Source: Theropithecus gelada
Lineage: Eukaryota > Chordata > Mammalia > Primates > Cercopithecidae
NCBI RefSeq assembly: GCF_003255815.1
Contig: NC_037682.1
Span: 1,124,010 to 1,188,009, forward strand
Length of the DNA: 64,000 bases
Direction of reading: 5' to 3'
The notes below the pieces were generated by a model. It searched no databases. It worked only from the letters and a program-made list of their open reading frames with translations, and was not told where the DNA came from. This document shows, one piece after another, positions 46,685 to 58,865 of this stretch. The stretch's first letter is position 1, and every line of letters starts with the position of its first letter. The position numbers and the translations under genes were made by a program.

Positions 46685-46895
46685 GGCGGCGCTCGGGGTC
46701 TTGGGGTACCGGGTCTGGGAGTGCGAGCCAGGGTGCGGGGTGGGGGTCCAGAGTTTGGGGGTGCGGACTGCGCTCAGGGTCTTGGGGTATCGGGTCTGGA
46801 GGTGCGGGCCAGGATGCAGAGCGGGGCCCTGGGTCTGGGGTGCGGGGTAGGGGGTCCAGGGTTTAGGGGTGCAGGGTCTGGGGGTTTAGGGTACG
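46685..46895. repeat. G-rich degenerate tandem repeats in AP2A2 intron 1
   Basis: GCTCGGGGTCTTGGGGTA (46691) recurs as GCTCAGGGTCTTGGGGTA (46772), period 81; GGGGGTCCAGRGTTT recurs at about 46742 and 46850. The strand is rich in G runs. Confidence 0.85.
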
Positions 46896-47504
46896 GTCCT
46901 TCATTCACATCTTCACTCTCGTTTGCTGGTCCGCGCGGGGGGCTGCGGCACCGCCAAGGGGGTTCCGGGCCAAGACGCCCCTCCCCAGTATGATGTCACC
47001 TCGGTCTTTCTAGTACTGGAGCGTTTAACCCAGCATTTTCCAAAACGGCGTGGATTTTAGCTCTGGGAGCAGAAATCTGGAAATCGGTGTCTTCCTAGGA
47101 AACAGCTTTGTGAGCTGGGTTCTGGCGGCTTATTATCCCCTGATTAGATCTCATCCACGACGATTAAAATGACTCATTCCCGGAGGGAATCTGGACACGA
47201 GCAGGCAGTCAGCAGTCGGGGTGTGGGATGGCCTGGCTGCCTGCTGCTCCAATCACAGACCTTGTTCTCAACCCCATGCGTGTCCCCTCGGGGTGGAAAA
47301 AATCCACACCAAACCGTGAAACAAGCCAAGAAGGCTTGGCCTGTTAGAAGGATGTGCAGGGTGGCGGGGTGGGTGCACCGGTCCACAAATTAATTTGACT
47401 TTGGTGTGCAGAACCTTCTCTTGAAACAAAGCCGATTTCCTCTCTGGTGTGTTCATTTTTTTCCTTGTTATCCAGCAAATAGTTGACTTCATGGTTTTTT
47501 GTTT

Positions 47505-47778
47505 TTGTTTTTTTTGAGACAGGGTCTTGCTCTGGCGCCCAGGCTGGAGCGCAGTAGTGCCATCACGGCCCACCCAGCCTCCCAGCTCAAGTGATCCTAC
47601 CACCTCAGCCTCCAGAGTCGCTGGGACTACAAGCGTGCACCAGCACCATTTTCGTGTTTTTTGTAGAGATGAGGGTCTCGCTGTGTTGCCCAGGCTGGTC
47701 TCGAACTCCTGAGCTCAAGTGATCCACCTAACCTTGGCCTCCCAAAGTGCTGGGTTTACTGGCATGAGCCACTGCACC
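47505..47778 (-). mobile_element. Alu (old, J-like)
   Basis: Antisense, diverged; AP2A2 intron 1. Confidence 0.94.
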
Positions 47779-47950
47779 CTCATAATTTTTAGTGTGTATT
47801 TTGAGGAATTTTTGTGATCTTCCCTTTGAATTCTCATCTCCTTAGACTGGGTGGAGGATCAGGAGGATGGTCATTCTCCTACACTCTTTGTAAGGGTAGA
47901 AGTCCATCTAACCCTTCCCCTACTCTTTAAAAAAAAAAAAAAAAGCATAG

Positions 47951-48250
47951 AGCTGGGTGCAGTGGCTCACACCTGTAGTCCCAGCACTTTGGGAGACCAA
48001 GGCAGGTGGATCTTTTGAGCCCAGAAGTTTGAGACCAGCCTGGGCAATGTGGTGAGACCTTGTCTCTACAAAAACCATGAAAATTAGCCGGGCGTGTTGG
48101 TGTACACACCTATAGTCCCAGCTACTTGGGAGGCTGAGACAAGATCACTTGAGCCCAGGAGGTCAAGGCTGCAGTGAGCTGAGATCGTGCCACCGTACTC
48201 CAGCCTGGGTGACAGAGTGAGACCTTTGTCAAAAAAAAAAAAAAAAAAAA
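47951..48250 (+). mobile_element. Alu (old, J-like)
   Basis: 'ttttgagcccagaagtttga' signature and 20-A tail. Confidence 0.95.
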
Positions 48251-48565
48251 GGCTTAGAAACACAGCCTCAGATCAGCACTTTTACGAGTAGCATTTTTTC
48301 TCTTGCTTTGTCACGTAATGAGACTAACATGCATTTTGTAAAACTAAGTGTGTGTATTATTTGTTAAGGGGACTCCTCGGGACAAAGGCTGAGCACTGTT
48401 AAGTTAGCTGCGATGTCTGTCCTTCCATTTTTGAGGAAAATTGTGTTAGGCAGGACGATGAGATTGGAAGGCATTTCCTTAGACAACAAGTCACCCGCTT
48501 GTTAGATATATTGTCTGTGCGAGGGCCTGCGTTTGACAGGATGGCGCCTACCACAGGGAGCGCAG

Positions 48566-48890
48566 TACAGCCGTCCTCCCTTATTTGTGGTTTCACCTTC
48601 TGAGGTTTCAGTTACCTCTGGTCACCTGTGATCTGAAAATAGGTGAGCACAGTACAATAAGATATTTAAAGAGACCACATTCATGTAACTTTTATTACAG
48701 GATATCATTACAGTTCTCTTTTATTATTGGCTGCTGCTAATCTCTTATTGTGCCTAATCTGTAAGTTAAACTTTTTCCTAGGTATGTGTGGGGAAAAAGC
48801 AGCTTGTATAGGATTTAGTGTTACATGAAGTTTCAGGCACCCACTGAGGGCCTTGGAACGTATTCCTGTGGATATGGGGAAACTGCTGTA
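48566..48890. mobile_element. Tigger/MER2-class DNA transposon relic
   Basis: It starts TACAGCCGTCCTCCCTTA and ends with 'ggccttggaacgtattcc...aaactgctgta', giving tacag/ctgta inverted ends. The nonautonomous copy is about 325 bp, typical of pogo-like elements. Confidence 0.7.
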
Positions 48891-48924
48891 CTCTATAAAT
48901 ACTTGACTGTGTAAACTAGACTTT

Positions 48925-49101
48925 CTTCAACTCAGCAGAGCTGACATTTGGGGCTGGATCACCCTTTGTTGTGGGGGACTATTGAGTACCTTGTAGGATG
49001 TTTATAGCAGCACCACATGCCTCCGTTGCGATAAGGAACAATGCCTCCAGGCATTGACAGATGTCCTCTTAGGGCTAAGTTGTCCTCCGTGGAGAACCAC
49101 T
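48925..49101. mobile_element. Nonautonomous hAT-like (MER) relic
   Basis: 'gctgacatttggggctggat', 'tttgttgtgggggac', 'ttgtaggatgttta' and the terminal 'ggagaaccact' match a common hAT-Charlie-type mammalian element; the subfamily was not decided. Confidence 0.55.
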
Positions 49102-49334
49102 CATGTATCCCGATGAATGAGACAGCCCCTCCCCTGAAGGAGCTAGCAGAAGAAGGGGCGCTTCGTCCTAGCTGGGGGAGCCAGGTCTCTTTAATACGGC
49201 CGCCTTCTCGGAATTCTCTTTGCGACGTTGCTGGTGGGTGGCCTCTCATCAGCTGCAGTACTCACCGTTCTCCCTCTGGGCAGTGGCTTCAGCTTGTGGT
49301 GCTGTTTTTCACCCGTGCGGCTGCGTCTCCCCCG

Positions 49335-49460
49335 CTGCCCTCTAGGGTGGGCTCTACAAGGTGGGCACCCTGTCTGGCTCATCACATTATGGCTCCTGCT
49401 CTCCTCATGGTGAGCGTCTGGCATGTGAGCTGTACCCAGTGAATGGGTAGATGAGCGAGC
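49335..49460 (+). mobile_element. LINE-2 3'-end relic
   Basis: 'gctctacaaggtgggcaccc', 'tgtctggctcatcac' and 'cccagtgaatgggtagatga' follow the L2 3' terminus. Confidence 0.5.
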
Positions 49461-49734
49461 CAGAGAAGACCTCACAAGGAGGGTGATTCTTGGGCTGGTT
49501 TTGTCCAATGGGCAATTCAGGCAGGAGACCCAGGTATTTGAGGAATAGCAAATAATTAATGTATATATGTATTGAATTAATTAACGTGAGCTGGTGCCTG
49601 GAGATGGGATTGGAGGGCCAGCCAGGGTTTGAGCTCATCTGAACCTGAGCTCCATGTCCCAGGCAGAGGGGTCCCCGATTCCGCTTTCCCTGGCCAGCTC
49701 TGATTTTGTGTGCAGTTTTCCTCTCGTGAGGGTG

Positions 49735-50000
49735 AATGATAGTAGTCGTCGGGCCCTGTGGAAAGAGGACTCTGAGCTGACAGCCAAGGCTCTTGACCCT
49801 GACTCTGCCTGTTAGCAGCTGCATGAGTGGAGGCCACTGGCCATGGAGCCTCAGTTTCCACAGTGGACAGTTGAAGGGGTGGATTTAGAGCTGAGATACC
49901 ATTAAAGCTGCATGAGTGGAGGCCACTAGCCACAGAGCCTCAGTTTCCTCAGCTGACAGTTGAAGGGGTGGATTTTGAGCTGAAATATCATTAAAGCCTG
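49735..50000 (+). mobile_element. MIR-like core with internal tandem duplication
   Basis: 'cttgaccctgactctgcctg' and 'gagcctcagtttcc' match the MIR core; 89 bp of it is duplicated in tandem (separate entry). Confidence 0.5.
49817..49994. repeat. 89-bp tandem duplication
   Basis: Copy 1 is 49817-49905 and copy 2 is 49906-49994, both starting AGCTGCATGAGTGGAGGCCA. They differ at about ten positions, so the duplication is not recent. Confidence 0.9.
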
Positions 50001-50055
50001 TTTGAGCTCCAAATTTGCATCTTTCTGACTAGTTTCTTAAGTTTTCCTCCTTTAG

Positions 50056-50279
50056 CCTGGGCAATATAGTGAGACCCCTATCTTTACAAAAGAAAAAAAA
50101 GAATTAGCCAGGTGTGGTGGCACGCACCTGTGGTCTCAGCTACCCAGTGGACTGAGGTGAGAGCATTGTCTGAGCCCTGGAGGTTGAAGCTGCAGTGAGC
50201 TAGGATTGCGCCACTGCATTCCAGCCTGGGCAGCCTGAGCAACAGATTGAGAGACCCTGAGACCCTGCCTCAAAAAAAA
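50056..50279 (+). mobile_element. 5'-truncated old Alu
   Basis: Starts at 'agcctgggcaatatagtgag'. Confidence 0.93.
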
Positions 50280-50307
50280 GTTTTTCTCCTTCAAGACCCA
50301 GTGCCAG

Positions 50308-50603
50308 CCGGGCGCGGTGGCTCACACCTGTAATCCCAGCACTTTGGGAGGCTGAGGTGGGCGGATCACCTGAGGTCAGGAGTTCAAGACCAGCCTAGCC
50401 AACATGGTGAAACCCCTTTTCCACAAAAATGCAAACATTAGCTGGGTGTGGTGGTGGGCGCCTGTAGTCCCAGCTACCTGGGAGGCTGAGGCGGAAGAAT
50501 CGCTTGAACCCCGGAGGTGGAGCTTGCGGTGAGCCAAGATCGTGCTGTTGCACTCCAGCCTGGGTGACAGAGTGAGACTCCGTCTCAAAAAAAAAAAAAG
50601 AAA
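50308..50603 (+). mobile_element. AluS-type
   Basis: Full length. Confidence 0.96.
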
Positions 50604-50999
50604 AGCCCTGTGCCAAGTATCTGAGGGAGTGGACAGGGAGCACGTGGACACATGAGCTAAGGATGCTGTATTTTCACTTCGAGTAACCCACTCCCAGCAG
50701 ACTGGCTTGGGGCGTTACTCCTCTTAGCAGAGGCAGCAATGAACATGCTCCAGGATTTGAAAAGGGGCCTCGTGCCAAGCTCTGCCCCTCAAAGTTGTAG
50801 CTTTTGTGGCTCAGGTAGTGAACTAACTTAATATCTCCTAAAATTAACTTCATCCGAATTTCTGATTGACTTCAACCCAGCGACCACTGCATTTTCTCAG
50901 TATGAGTTCAGCGTGTGAAAGTTAATAAACTGTTTCTTTTTTTAAAAATTGGCATTAAAAAATCCTAGTCCTTTTATTTAGTCCAAGTTTTAGAATCTT

Positions 51000-51780
51000 T
51001 AGTTTGAAATAATTACAGCTTTACAGGAAGTTGCAGAAAATGGACAGGGAGATCCCTGGCATTCTTCACTCTACCTTTCTTTCTTTTTTTTTTTTTTTGG
51101 GGACGGAGTCTTGCTCTGTTGCCCAGGCTGGGGTGCAGTGGCATGATCTCAGCAGCTCACTGCAACCTCTGTCTCCTGGGTTCAAGTGATTCTCCTGCCT
51201 CAGCCTTTTGAGTAGCTGGGATTACAGGCGAACACCAACACACCTGGCTAAATTTTGTATTTTTAGTAGAGATGGAGTTTCACCATGTTGGTCAGGCTGG
51301 TCTTGAACTCCTGACCTTATGATCCGCCCACCTTGGCTTCCCAAAGTGCTGGGATTATAGGCGTGAGCCACTGTGCCTGGCGCCCTACCTTTCTTAATGT
51401 GGACATCTTGCATAACTACAGGACATTTTCAACACCGGGACACGGACGCTGGTACACACCACCAGGCTTATTCAGATTTCATTAGATCTGCGTGCACGTG
51501 TGTGTGTATGTGGTTCTATACAGTTTTAGCACCTGTAGCTTTGTGTGACCCCCTGTCTCACTCAAGATACAGAACTGTACCATCATCACAAAGCTACCCT
51601 TTATAGCCACGCTCCTGAGACTAATCTGTTCTCCATCTCTGTAATTTTGTGATCTCAAGGATGTCATATAAATGGAATCACATCATACGTGATCTTTTGA
51701 GATTGGCTTTTTTTTTTCTGTCAGTGCAGTCCCATCGAGGTCCATTCAGGCTGGTGCATTGATTGGCATTGTATTTGAGC
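51000..51780. mobile_element. Ancient L1M relic split by an Alu
   Basis: 'catataaatggaatcacatc', 'atacgtgatcttttgagatt' and 'catcacaaagctaccc' resemble a common L1ME-type segment. The Alu at 51082-51380 interrupts it. Confidence 0.5.
51082..51380 (-). mobile_element. AluS-type in L1M relic
   Basis: TSD ctacctttctt on both sides. Confidence 0.96.
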
Positions 51781-52368
51781 AGAAGATACCAAGAAAACAA
51801 AATAACTGCTGAAATTGGGAAAACAAGACAATAGTTATTTGCTATTTATTCAGTTATTTTGGAACTTTCGTTTGTTTTTTCACAAATGACATATCTGCAG
51901 AGGAGAGTCGTATCTGGCTTAGTTAATGCATGTCTTTATGCATTGCTGTTGACATGCTGACACTAGAATGTTGTTGGAGAGACACAACACTGCTGAAATG
52001 TTGTCAGGCTCTGAGAATTGACTGCCAAACAGTCAGGACTGTGAGGAAAGGGAAGAAGTGATAATCCTTGTGAGCCCGGTCAGTTTGCCAGGAACACAGC
52101 TTCAGGCAGGAAATGACCGTTTTTCTTTCCCTGCATGTGGTGCTGGTGTGGTGCAAGTGCTTGGAGGCGTTTTCTTTAATCCACCCAGGTCCTCACATGA
52201 AGGGGAAACAGATGGAGAGATGTTATTAGCAAGATGGCAAAAATGAATTTCCATGCTCTTGAAGAAAGTGGTGCAGTTTTGCTGCAGGTTTCACGATAAA
52301 TTAGAATAATTATCAGTGCTCTGCTCACTGTGGTTGGCATAAAACTCGGTCCCTTCCATTTCTTGTTC

Positions 52369-52636
52369 TTTTTTTTCTTTTTTTTTTGAGACAGAGTCTC
52401 GCTCTGTCACCCAGGCTGGAGTGCAGCCTCCGCCTCCCGAGTTCAAGTGATTCTTGTGCCTCAGCCTCCCGAGTAGCTGGGACTACAGGTGCCTGCCACC
52501 ACGCCCAGCTAATTTTTGTGGAGACGTGGTTTCACCAAGTTGATCAGGCTGGTCTCAAACTCCTGGCCTCAAGTGATCCGCCTGCCTCGACCTCCCAAAG
52601 TGCTGGGATTACAGGCGTGAGCCACTGTGCCCAGCC
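52369..52636 (-). mobile_element. Alu with internal deletions
   Basis: 'gagtgcagcctccgcctccc' lacks 'tggcgcgatctcggctcactg'-type text. Confidence 0.94.
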
Positions 52637-53375
52637 ATTTCTGTTAACTTTCTTGAAATTAGATACCTTTGAATTGTGTTTCAGCGTGACTAAAGTTAAA
52701 AAGATTTTATTTGTTCATGGAATTCCAGTTATGGAGTCATAAATTAGATATGGAGAAACTGAACACTAAATTTTAAACTCTGCTTAAACTTCAGTGTAAA
52801 AAACATAAAGTTGTACTGATCTTCGTGCATGGGAGTGAAGATCAGAATCAGAGTTGGTCAGTCTGCTTTTGCATTTCTTAAATAACCTTCACAGTTAAAA
52901 GCTCATTTTGTCCTTTTGACTGTACATTCCTAAAAAGTGCTGACTTTTAGAAAAGAATGCTCTTCTTGCATGTCTTCTTTTGCATGCTTCTGCATAATTG
53001 GTGTTCCTTAGAAACCAGTGTAGGAAGTGTGTCATGGTGGCTGTGGAGAGGAGGAAGGAAGTCTTTGCTCAGGTTGGATTTTTCTCGCCAAGGTGGTGGT
53101 CGCTGCTTCTGGGACATCCTGGTTCTCTTTGCAGTGTTTCCAATCTGGCTGCTCTGAAGGTCGGGATCACTTTCTTTTATGACAAGTTGAAGTGTCCTGG
53201 TGATGAACATACTTTGTGCCAGATACTTACTATTATTTCTCTTTCCTCTTAAAATGACTTACACTCAGTTACTTTTGGTAGCAGTCTGTGTCAGGGTTTT
53301 GTAGTCGAAGAGTTCCTGGAAAGGCTGTCATTGAAGGATTAAATGGCGTTTCCGTGGCTCTTAAAAAATCAAATA

Positions 53376-53668
53376 GGCCGGGTGCTGTGGCTCACGCTTG
53401 TAATCGCAGCACTTTGGGAGGCCGAGGCGGTTGGATCTCCTGTGGTCAGGAGTTTGAGACCAGCCTGAGCAACGTGGAAAAACACATCTCTACTAAAAAT
53501 ACAAAATCAGCCAGGTGTGGTGGCGCGTGCCTGTAGTCCCGGCTACCTGGGAGGCTGAGGCAGGAGAATCGCTTGAATCTGGGAGGTGGAGGTTGCAGTG
53601 AGCCAAGATTGTGCCACTGCACTATAGCTAGGGTGACAAAGTAAGACTCTGTCTCAAAAACAAAAAAC
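53376..53668 (+). mobile_element. AluS-type
   Basis: Full length. Confidence 0.95.
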
Positions 53669-54664
53669 AAACAAAACCCCAGAAATGAACAGTTTTTACC
53701 AGGCCACATGATGTCTCAGATTAGAAGACCACATTTGCTGATTCTGGCAGCATGTTCCTTCTTCAGAACCTTCCTGACTTTGGCTTGAAAGTTGAGCTGG
53801 TTGAAACGTCTTGAAAAGCAGTACGTGCAGTTTTGTCACGAGAGAATTTCTGGGTGGGCGGGATAGGTTGAGGTGGGTGTTCCCATGTAGAAGTGGGGGC
53901 TGAAGCTGTGTGGTGAGATGAGCTCTTTGCTTGGGACAGGGTTGTAAGGGTCTGGGCAAGATGCACAGAAGAAATAACATGTGAGTAGGAAGCAGCCCTG
54001 TTGTAAAATAGTGCCCTGGAGACTTGAATTGGGAAGAGGACCAAGAAGAGTGTGAGGCAGTGAGATGCCCAGCACCAGGGCGGGAGAGGCGAGTTCCAGT
54101 GACTTGTGGGCACCTCAGGAGCGGGGATGACCCGAGAGACACAGGGAACTTGGAACCACCCTTCTGCATTCAGACATCACTTCTGCCATCTTTGCACGCT
54201 TTTTCCTGAAACATTGTTGGCGGAGGGGAACTTGTATCTTCTGTTCAGTTGATTCTTGATTTTAAACATTTGTTGCCTTTTGGAGCCAGCATTTACCTGG
54301 TGATTGGAGTGTGGGAATGGTTGGGGGTATCAGGGCTTCTGCAGGCTGGGAAGGTGGCAGGAGCACAGGGTACAGGGGTGGGCTGAGGGGCTGGTAGGCG
54401 CTGCAGGATTTTAGGAGGGGTGCTGTGCCCACAGCTGCCGTGTGTCCCCAAGTCCTGACTTCCCTGCTAGGTTCTTTCTGCCCCGTGTAGCTCCCTTAGC
54501 CCCGCCACCCCATACCTCAGGAGACTCTAGGTCCAGCGGCAGACCTCCTGCCGGGTGCATTCTTAGGAACAACACTTCTAGCCGGGGAGGGGAGGTTTGG
54601 GTCAGATCCCGATTCTGCTCTCCTTTGTTTTCCACTTTTAAATTTTTTATATTTATTTTTGTTT

Positions 54665-54791
54665 TTAAAATTTAGAGACAGGGTCTCACTATGTTGCCCA
54701 GGATGGTCTTGAACTCTGTGGCTCAAGTGATCCTCCCCCGTCAGCCTCCCAGAGTGCTGGGATTTATAGGTGTGAGCCACCGCGCCCCGCC
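54665..54791 (-). mobile_element. Alu left-arm fragment
   Basis: 'tagagacagggtctcactat' to 'gagccaccgcgccccgcc'. Confidence 0.88.
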
Positions 54792-54890
54792 CTTTCCCAC
54801 CTTTTCAAATTGCAGCCCTGTCAAGAGCCTGGAGTCTTCGTCTTTGCCTGAAATCCAGACTCCGAGTTGTGATGGTTTTGTGTTCATCTC

Positions 54891-55183
54891 TGTTTTTTTT
54901 TTTGAGATGGAGTCTCGCTCTGTCGCCCAGGCTGGAGTGCAGTGGCCGGATCTCAGCTCACTGCAAGCTCCGCCTCCCGAGTTTACGCCATTCTCCTGCC
55001 TCAGCCTCCGAGTAGCTGGGATTACAGGCGCCCGCCACCTCGCCCGGCTAGTTTTTTGTATTTTTTAGTAGAAACGGGGTTTCACCGGGTTAGCCAGGAT
55101 GGTCTCGATCTCCTGACCTTGTGATCCACCCGTCTCGGCCTCCCAAAGTGCTGGGATTACAGGCTTGAGCCACCGCGCCCGGC
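54891..55183 (-). mobile_element. AluYR-type (cercopithecid)
   Basis: TSD around gttcatctctgt; 'aggcttgagccaccgcg'. Confidence 0.96.
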
Positions 55184-55291
55184 TTGCGTTCATCTCTGTG
55201 CTTGACTTCAAGACACTCCCATTTACCTTTCTTCTCAGCCACCCTAAGCTTTGGTGTCTGTCTGCCGGTTTGCTTAAAAGTATAGAGACCA

Positions 55292-55597
55292 GGCCGGGCG
55301 TGGTGGCTCAAGCCTGTAATCCCAGCACTTTGGGAGGCCAAGGCCGGCGGATACTGAGGTCAAGAGATTGAGACCATCCTGGCTAACACAGTGAAACCCC
55401 GTCTCTACTGAAAATACAAAAAAAATTAGCCAGGTGTGGTGGCGGGCGAGTAGCTAGTCCCAGCTGCTCGGGAGGCTGAGGCAGGAGAATGGTGTGAACC
55501 CGGGAGGCGGAGCTTGAAGTGAGTGGAGATCGCACCACTGCACTCCAGCCTGGGCGACAGAGCCAGACTCCATCTCAAAAAAAAAAGTAAATAAATA
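55292..55597 (+). mobile_element. AluY-type
   Basis: Perfect 16-bp TSD aaaagtatagagacca (55276, 55598). Confidence 0.97.
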
Positions 55598-55839
55598 AAA
55601 AGTATAGAGACCAACAGCCAACATGTGTTGCCTGGCTTTTGTTTTGCATTGTGGGGTGTTTTTCTTACCTTTAAAATCCCTCTGATGGCAGCACAAGGGT
55701 GTAATGCGGATTACTTAGCGTATGTAAAGAACTTTGAGCTCCTTGGGGCAGGCGGCACTGTGTTAGGATTTGTGTTTTGCTTTTTCTGTGGACTGCCTTC
55801 TTGTTTCATGTAACGTAGCTTAAATAGCAAGTACATCTT

Positions 55840-56139
55840 TCTTTTTTTTTTTTTTTGGAGACGGGATGTTGTTCTCTCACCCAGGCTGGAGTACAGTGAC
55901 ATGATCTTGGCTAACTGCAGCCTCTGTCTCCTGGGTTCAGGCATTTCTCCAGCCTCAGCCTGTGGAGTAGCTGGGATTACAGGAGTGCACCACCACGGCT
56001 GGCTAATTTTTGTATTATTAGTAGAGATGGGGTTTCACCCTGTTAGCCAGGCTGATCTTGAACTCCTGACCTCAAGTGATCTACCTGCCTTGATCTCCCA
56101 AAGTGCTGGAATTATAGGTGTGAGCCACTGTGCCTGGCC
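55840..56139 (-). mobile_element. Alu
   Basis: First of a run of antisense Alus to 57628. Confidence 0.95.
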
Positions 56140-56438
56140 TTTTTTTTTTTTTTTTTTGGGACGGAGTCTCGCTGTGTCGCCCAGGCTAGAGTGCAGTGGC
56201 ACGATCTTGGCTCACTACAACTTCCGCCTCCTGGGTTCAAGCAGTTCTCCTGGCTCAGCCTCCCTAGTAGGTGGGATTACAGGCATGCACCACCATGCCC
56301 AGCTAATTTTTGTATTTGGGTAGAGATGGGGTTTCACCATGTTGATCAGGCTGTTCTTGAACTCCTGACCTCAAGCAATCCACCTGCCTTGGCCTCCCAA
56401 AGTGCTGGGATTACAGGCGTGAGCTGCTGCACCTGGCC
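56140..56438 (-). mobile_element. AluS-type
   Basis: Abuts the previous copy with no gap. Confidence 0.95.
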
Positions 56439-56442
56439 TAAG

Positions 56443-56740
56443 TTTTTTTTTTTTTTTTTGAGAAGGAGTCTCACTCTGTCTCCCAGGCTGGAGTGCAGTG
56501 GCGCGATCTCGGCTCACTGAAACCTTCATCTCCTGGGTTCAAGTGATTCTCCTGCCTCAGCCTCCTGAGTAGCTGGGATTACAGGTGTGTGCCACCATGC
56601 CAGCTAATTTTTGTATTAGGTAGAGATGGGGGTTTCACCATTTTGGCCAGGCTGTTCTCAAACTCCTGACCTCAAGCAATCCACCCACCTTGGCCTCTCA
56701 AAGTTCTGGGATTACAGGCATGAGCCACTGTGCCCGTCCA
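56443..56740 (-). mobile_element. AluS-type
   Basis: Full length, 5 nt after the previous copy. Confidence 0.95.
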
Positions 56741-56836
56741 GTTTTGTGTTTTTAGTAGAGACAGGGTTTCGCCATGTTGGCCAGGCTGGTCTCCCAAAGT
56801 ACTGGGAATTACAGGTGTGAGCCACCGCGCCTGGCC
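56741..56836 (-). mobile_element. Alu fragment
   Basis: Left-arm piece, internally deleted ('ggctggtctcccaaagtac'). Confidence 0.85.
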
Positions 56837-56841
56837 TATTC

Positions 56842-57028
56842 CTTTTTTTTTTTTTTTAAAAAAAAAAGAGATAGGGTCTTGCTGTCGCCCAGGCTGGAGT
56901 GTAGTGGTGTGATCATAGTTCACTGCAGCCTCTGCTTCCTGGACTCAAGCAGTCCTCCCACCTCAGCCTCTTGAGTGACTGGGACTATAGGATGTGCCAC
57001 CTCGCCTGGCTAATTTTTTAAATAAATA
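56842..57028 (-). mobile_element. Alu right-arm fragment
   Basis: Begins T15A10 then 'gagatagggtcttgctgtcg'. Confidence 0.88.
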
Positions 57029-57034
57029 AATTAT

Positions 57035-57628
57035 TTATTGACAGGGTCTCATTCCCATTGCCCAGGCTGGAGTGCAATGCTGCAATCATAGTTTACTTCA
57101 GCCTTGACTTCCTGGGCTCAGGTAACCCTCTTGCCTCAGCTTCTTGAGTGGCTGGGACCACACACCTGGCTAATTTTTATTTATTTATTTATTTATTTAT
57201 TTTTTTGAGACGGAGTCTTGCTCTGCCGCCCAGGCTGGAGTACGGTGGCGTGATCTCAGCTCACTGCAAGCTCCGCCTCCTGGGTTTACGCCATTCTCCT
57301 GCCTCAGCCTCCTGAGTAGCTGGGACTACAGGTGCCCACCACTGCGCCCGGCTAGTTTTTTGTATTTTTTAGTAGAGACGGGGTTTCACCGTGTTAGCCA
57401 GGGATGGTCTCGATCTCCTGACCTCATGATCCGCCCGTCTCTGCCTCCCAAAGTGCTGGGATGACAGGCTTGAGCCACCGCGCCCAGCCAATTTTTAAAA
57501 AACTTTTTTGTAGAGATAGGGTCTTGCTTTGTAGCCCAGGCTGATAACGAACTCCTAGGCTTGAGCAATCCACCTGCCTCAGCCTCCCAAAGTGCTAGAA
57601 TTACAGGTGTGAGCCACCACGCCTGGCT
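57035..57628 (-). mobile_element. Old Alu interrupted by AluYR
   Basis: Parts 57035-57175 and 57490-57628. Confidence 0.9.
57200..57489 (-). mobile_element. AluYR-type nested in old Alu
   Basis: 'aggcttgagccaccgcg', TTTA tail at its 3' side. Confidence 0.94.
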
Positions 57629-57985
57629 GGTTTATTATTAGATGCTTGACATTGTGAATTTCATCTTCTAGGAGCAGAATATTTTTGTGTTTCTTGTAAT
57701 ATTCTTGGGCTTGGTTCTGGGATGAAACTGAGTTCTTTGGGAACAGTGTGATTCCTACAAGGCTGCACCACGCAGTCTGTAGTCTGGGGCTAGTTTTGCC
57801 TCACCCAAGGCAGTGTCTTCTCTGAATGCTTCTTGAGGCCGTTGTTTGATGTGGATTTTCCTCCGGCTGCTGGGCCCTGTGCTCCAGCAGGGGTTCTTCC
57901 CTCCGCTTTCCTGAGACTCTTCCCTCTGCTCAAGGGAGTTTCGCTTATTTGTATTTAATGTATTTATATTTATTTATTTATTTAT

Positions 57986-58265
57986 TGAGATGGAGTCTCT
58001 GTTGCCCAAGCTGGAGTGCAGTGGTGCGATCTCAGCTCACTGCAGCCTCTGCCTCTGGGTTCAAGTGATTCTCCTGCCTCAGCCACCCAAGTAGCTGGGA
58101 TTACAGGCGCCCACCACTACACCTGCCTAATTTTTGGATCTTTAGTAGAGACGGGGGGTTTCACTGTGTTGGCCAGGCTGGTCTCGAACTCCCCACCTTA
58201 GGTGATCTGCCCGCCTTGGCTTCCCAGAGTGCTGGGATTACAGGTGTGCGCCACCGCGCCCGGCC
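57986..58265 (-). mobile_element. AluS-type
   Basis: TTTA-rich tail. Confidence 0.95.
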
Positions 58266-58364
58266 TGTTGTTATTTACCATTGACCACAGCGCAACACCA
58301 TTGTCAGTCTCCAGAAAGAGGCCTTCAGTGCAGTGAGCGCATGTCAGATCTCTGCCATCTTCTC

Positions 58365-58649
58365 TTTTTTTTTTTTTTTTTGAGACAGAGTCTCGCTCTG
58401 TCGCCCGGGCTGGAGTGCAGTGGCGCGATCTTGGCTCACTGCAAGCTCCGCCTCCCGGGTTCACGCCATTCTCCTGCCTCAGCCTCCTGAGTAGCTGGGA
58501 CTACAGGCGCCCGCCACCGCGCCCGGCTAATTTTTTTATTTTTAGTAGAGACGGGGTTTCACCGTGGTCTCGATCTCCTGACCTTGTGATCCGCCCGCCT
58601 CGGCCTCCCAAAGTGCTGGGATTACAGGCGTGAGCCACCGCGCCCGGCC
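58365..58649 (-). mobile_element. AluY-type
   Basis: Perfect TSD tctgccatcttctc (58351, 58650). Confidence 0.97.
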
Positions 58650-58704
58650 TCTGCCATCTTCTCAAAGCACACTTCGAATGGTACCTTTTAAAAGTTCACT
58701 TTTG

Positions 58705-58865
58705 GGGCCAGGCAAGGTGGTTCGTGCCTGTAATTCCAGCACTTTGGGAGGCTGAGGTGGGAGGATCTCTTGAGCCCAGGAGGTTGAGGCTACAGTGAGC
58801 CATGTTTGCACCATTGCGCAGCCTGGGCGACAGGATGAGACGACCCTGTCTCAAAACAACACCAG
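58705..58865 (+). mobile_element. Alu monomer (FLAM-like)
   Basis: One arm, 'gaggatctcttgagcccagg'. Confidence 0.9.
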
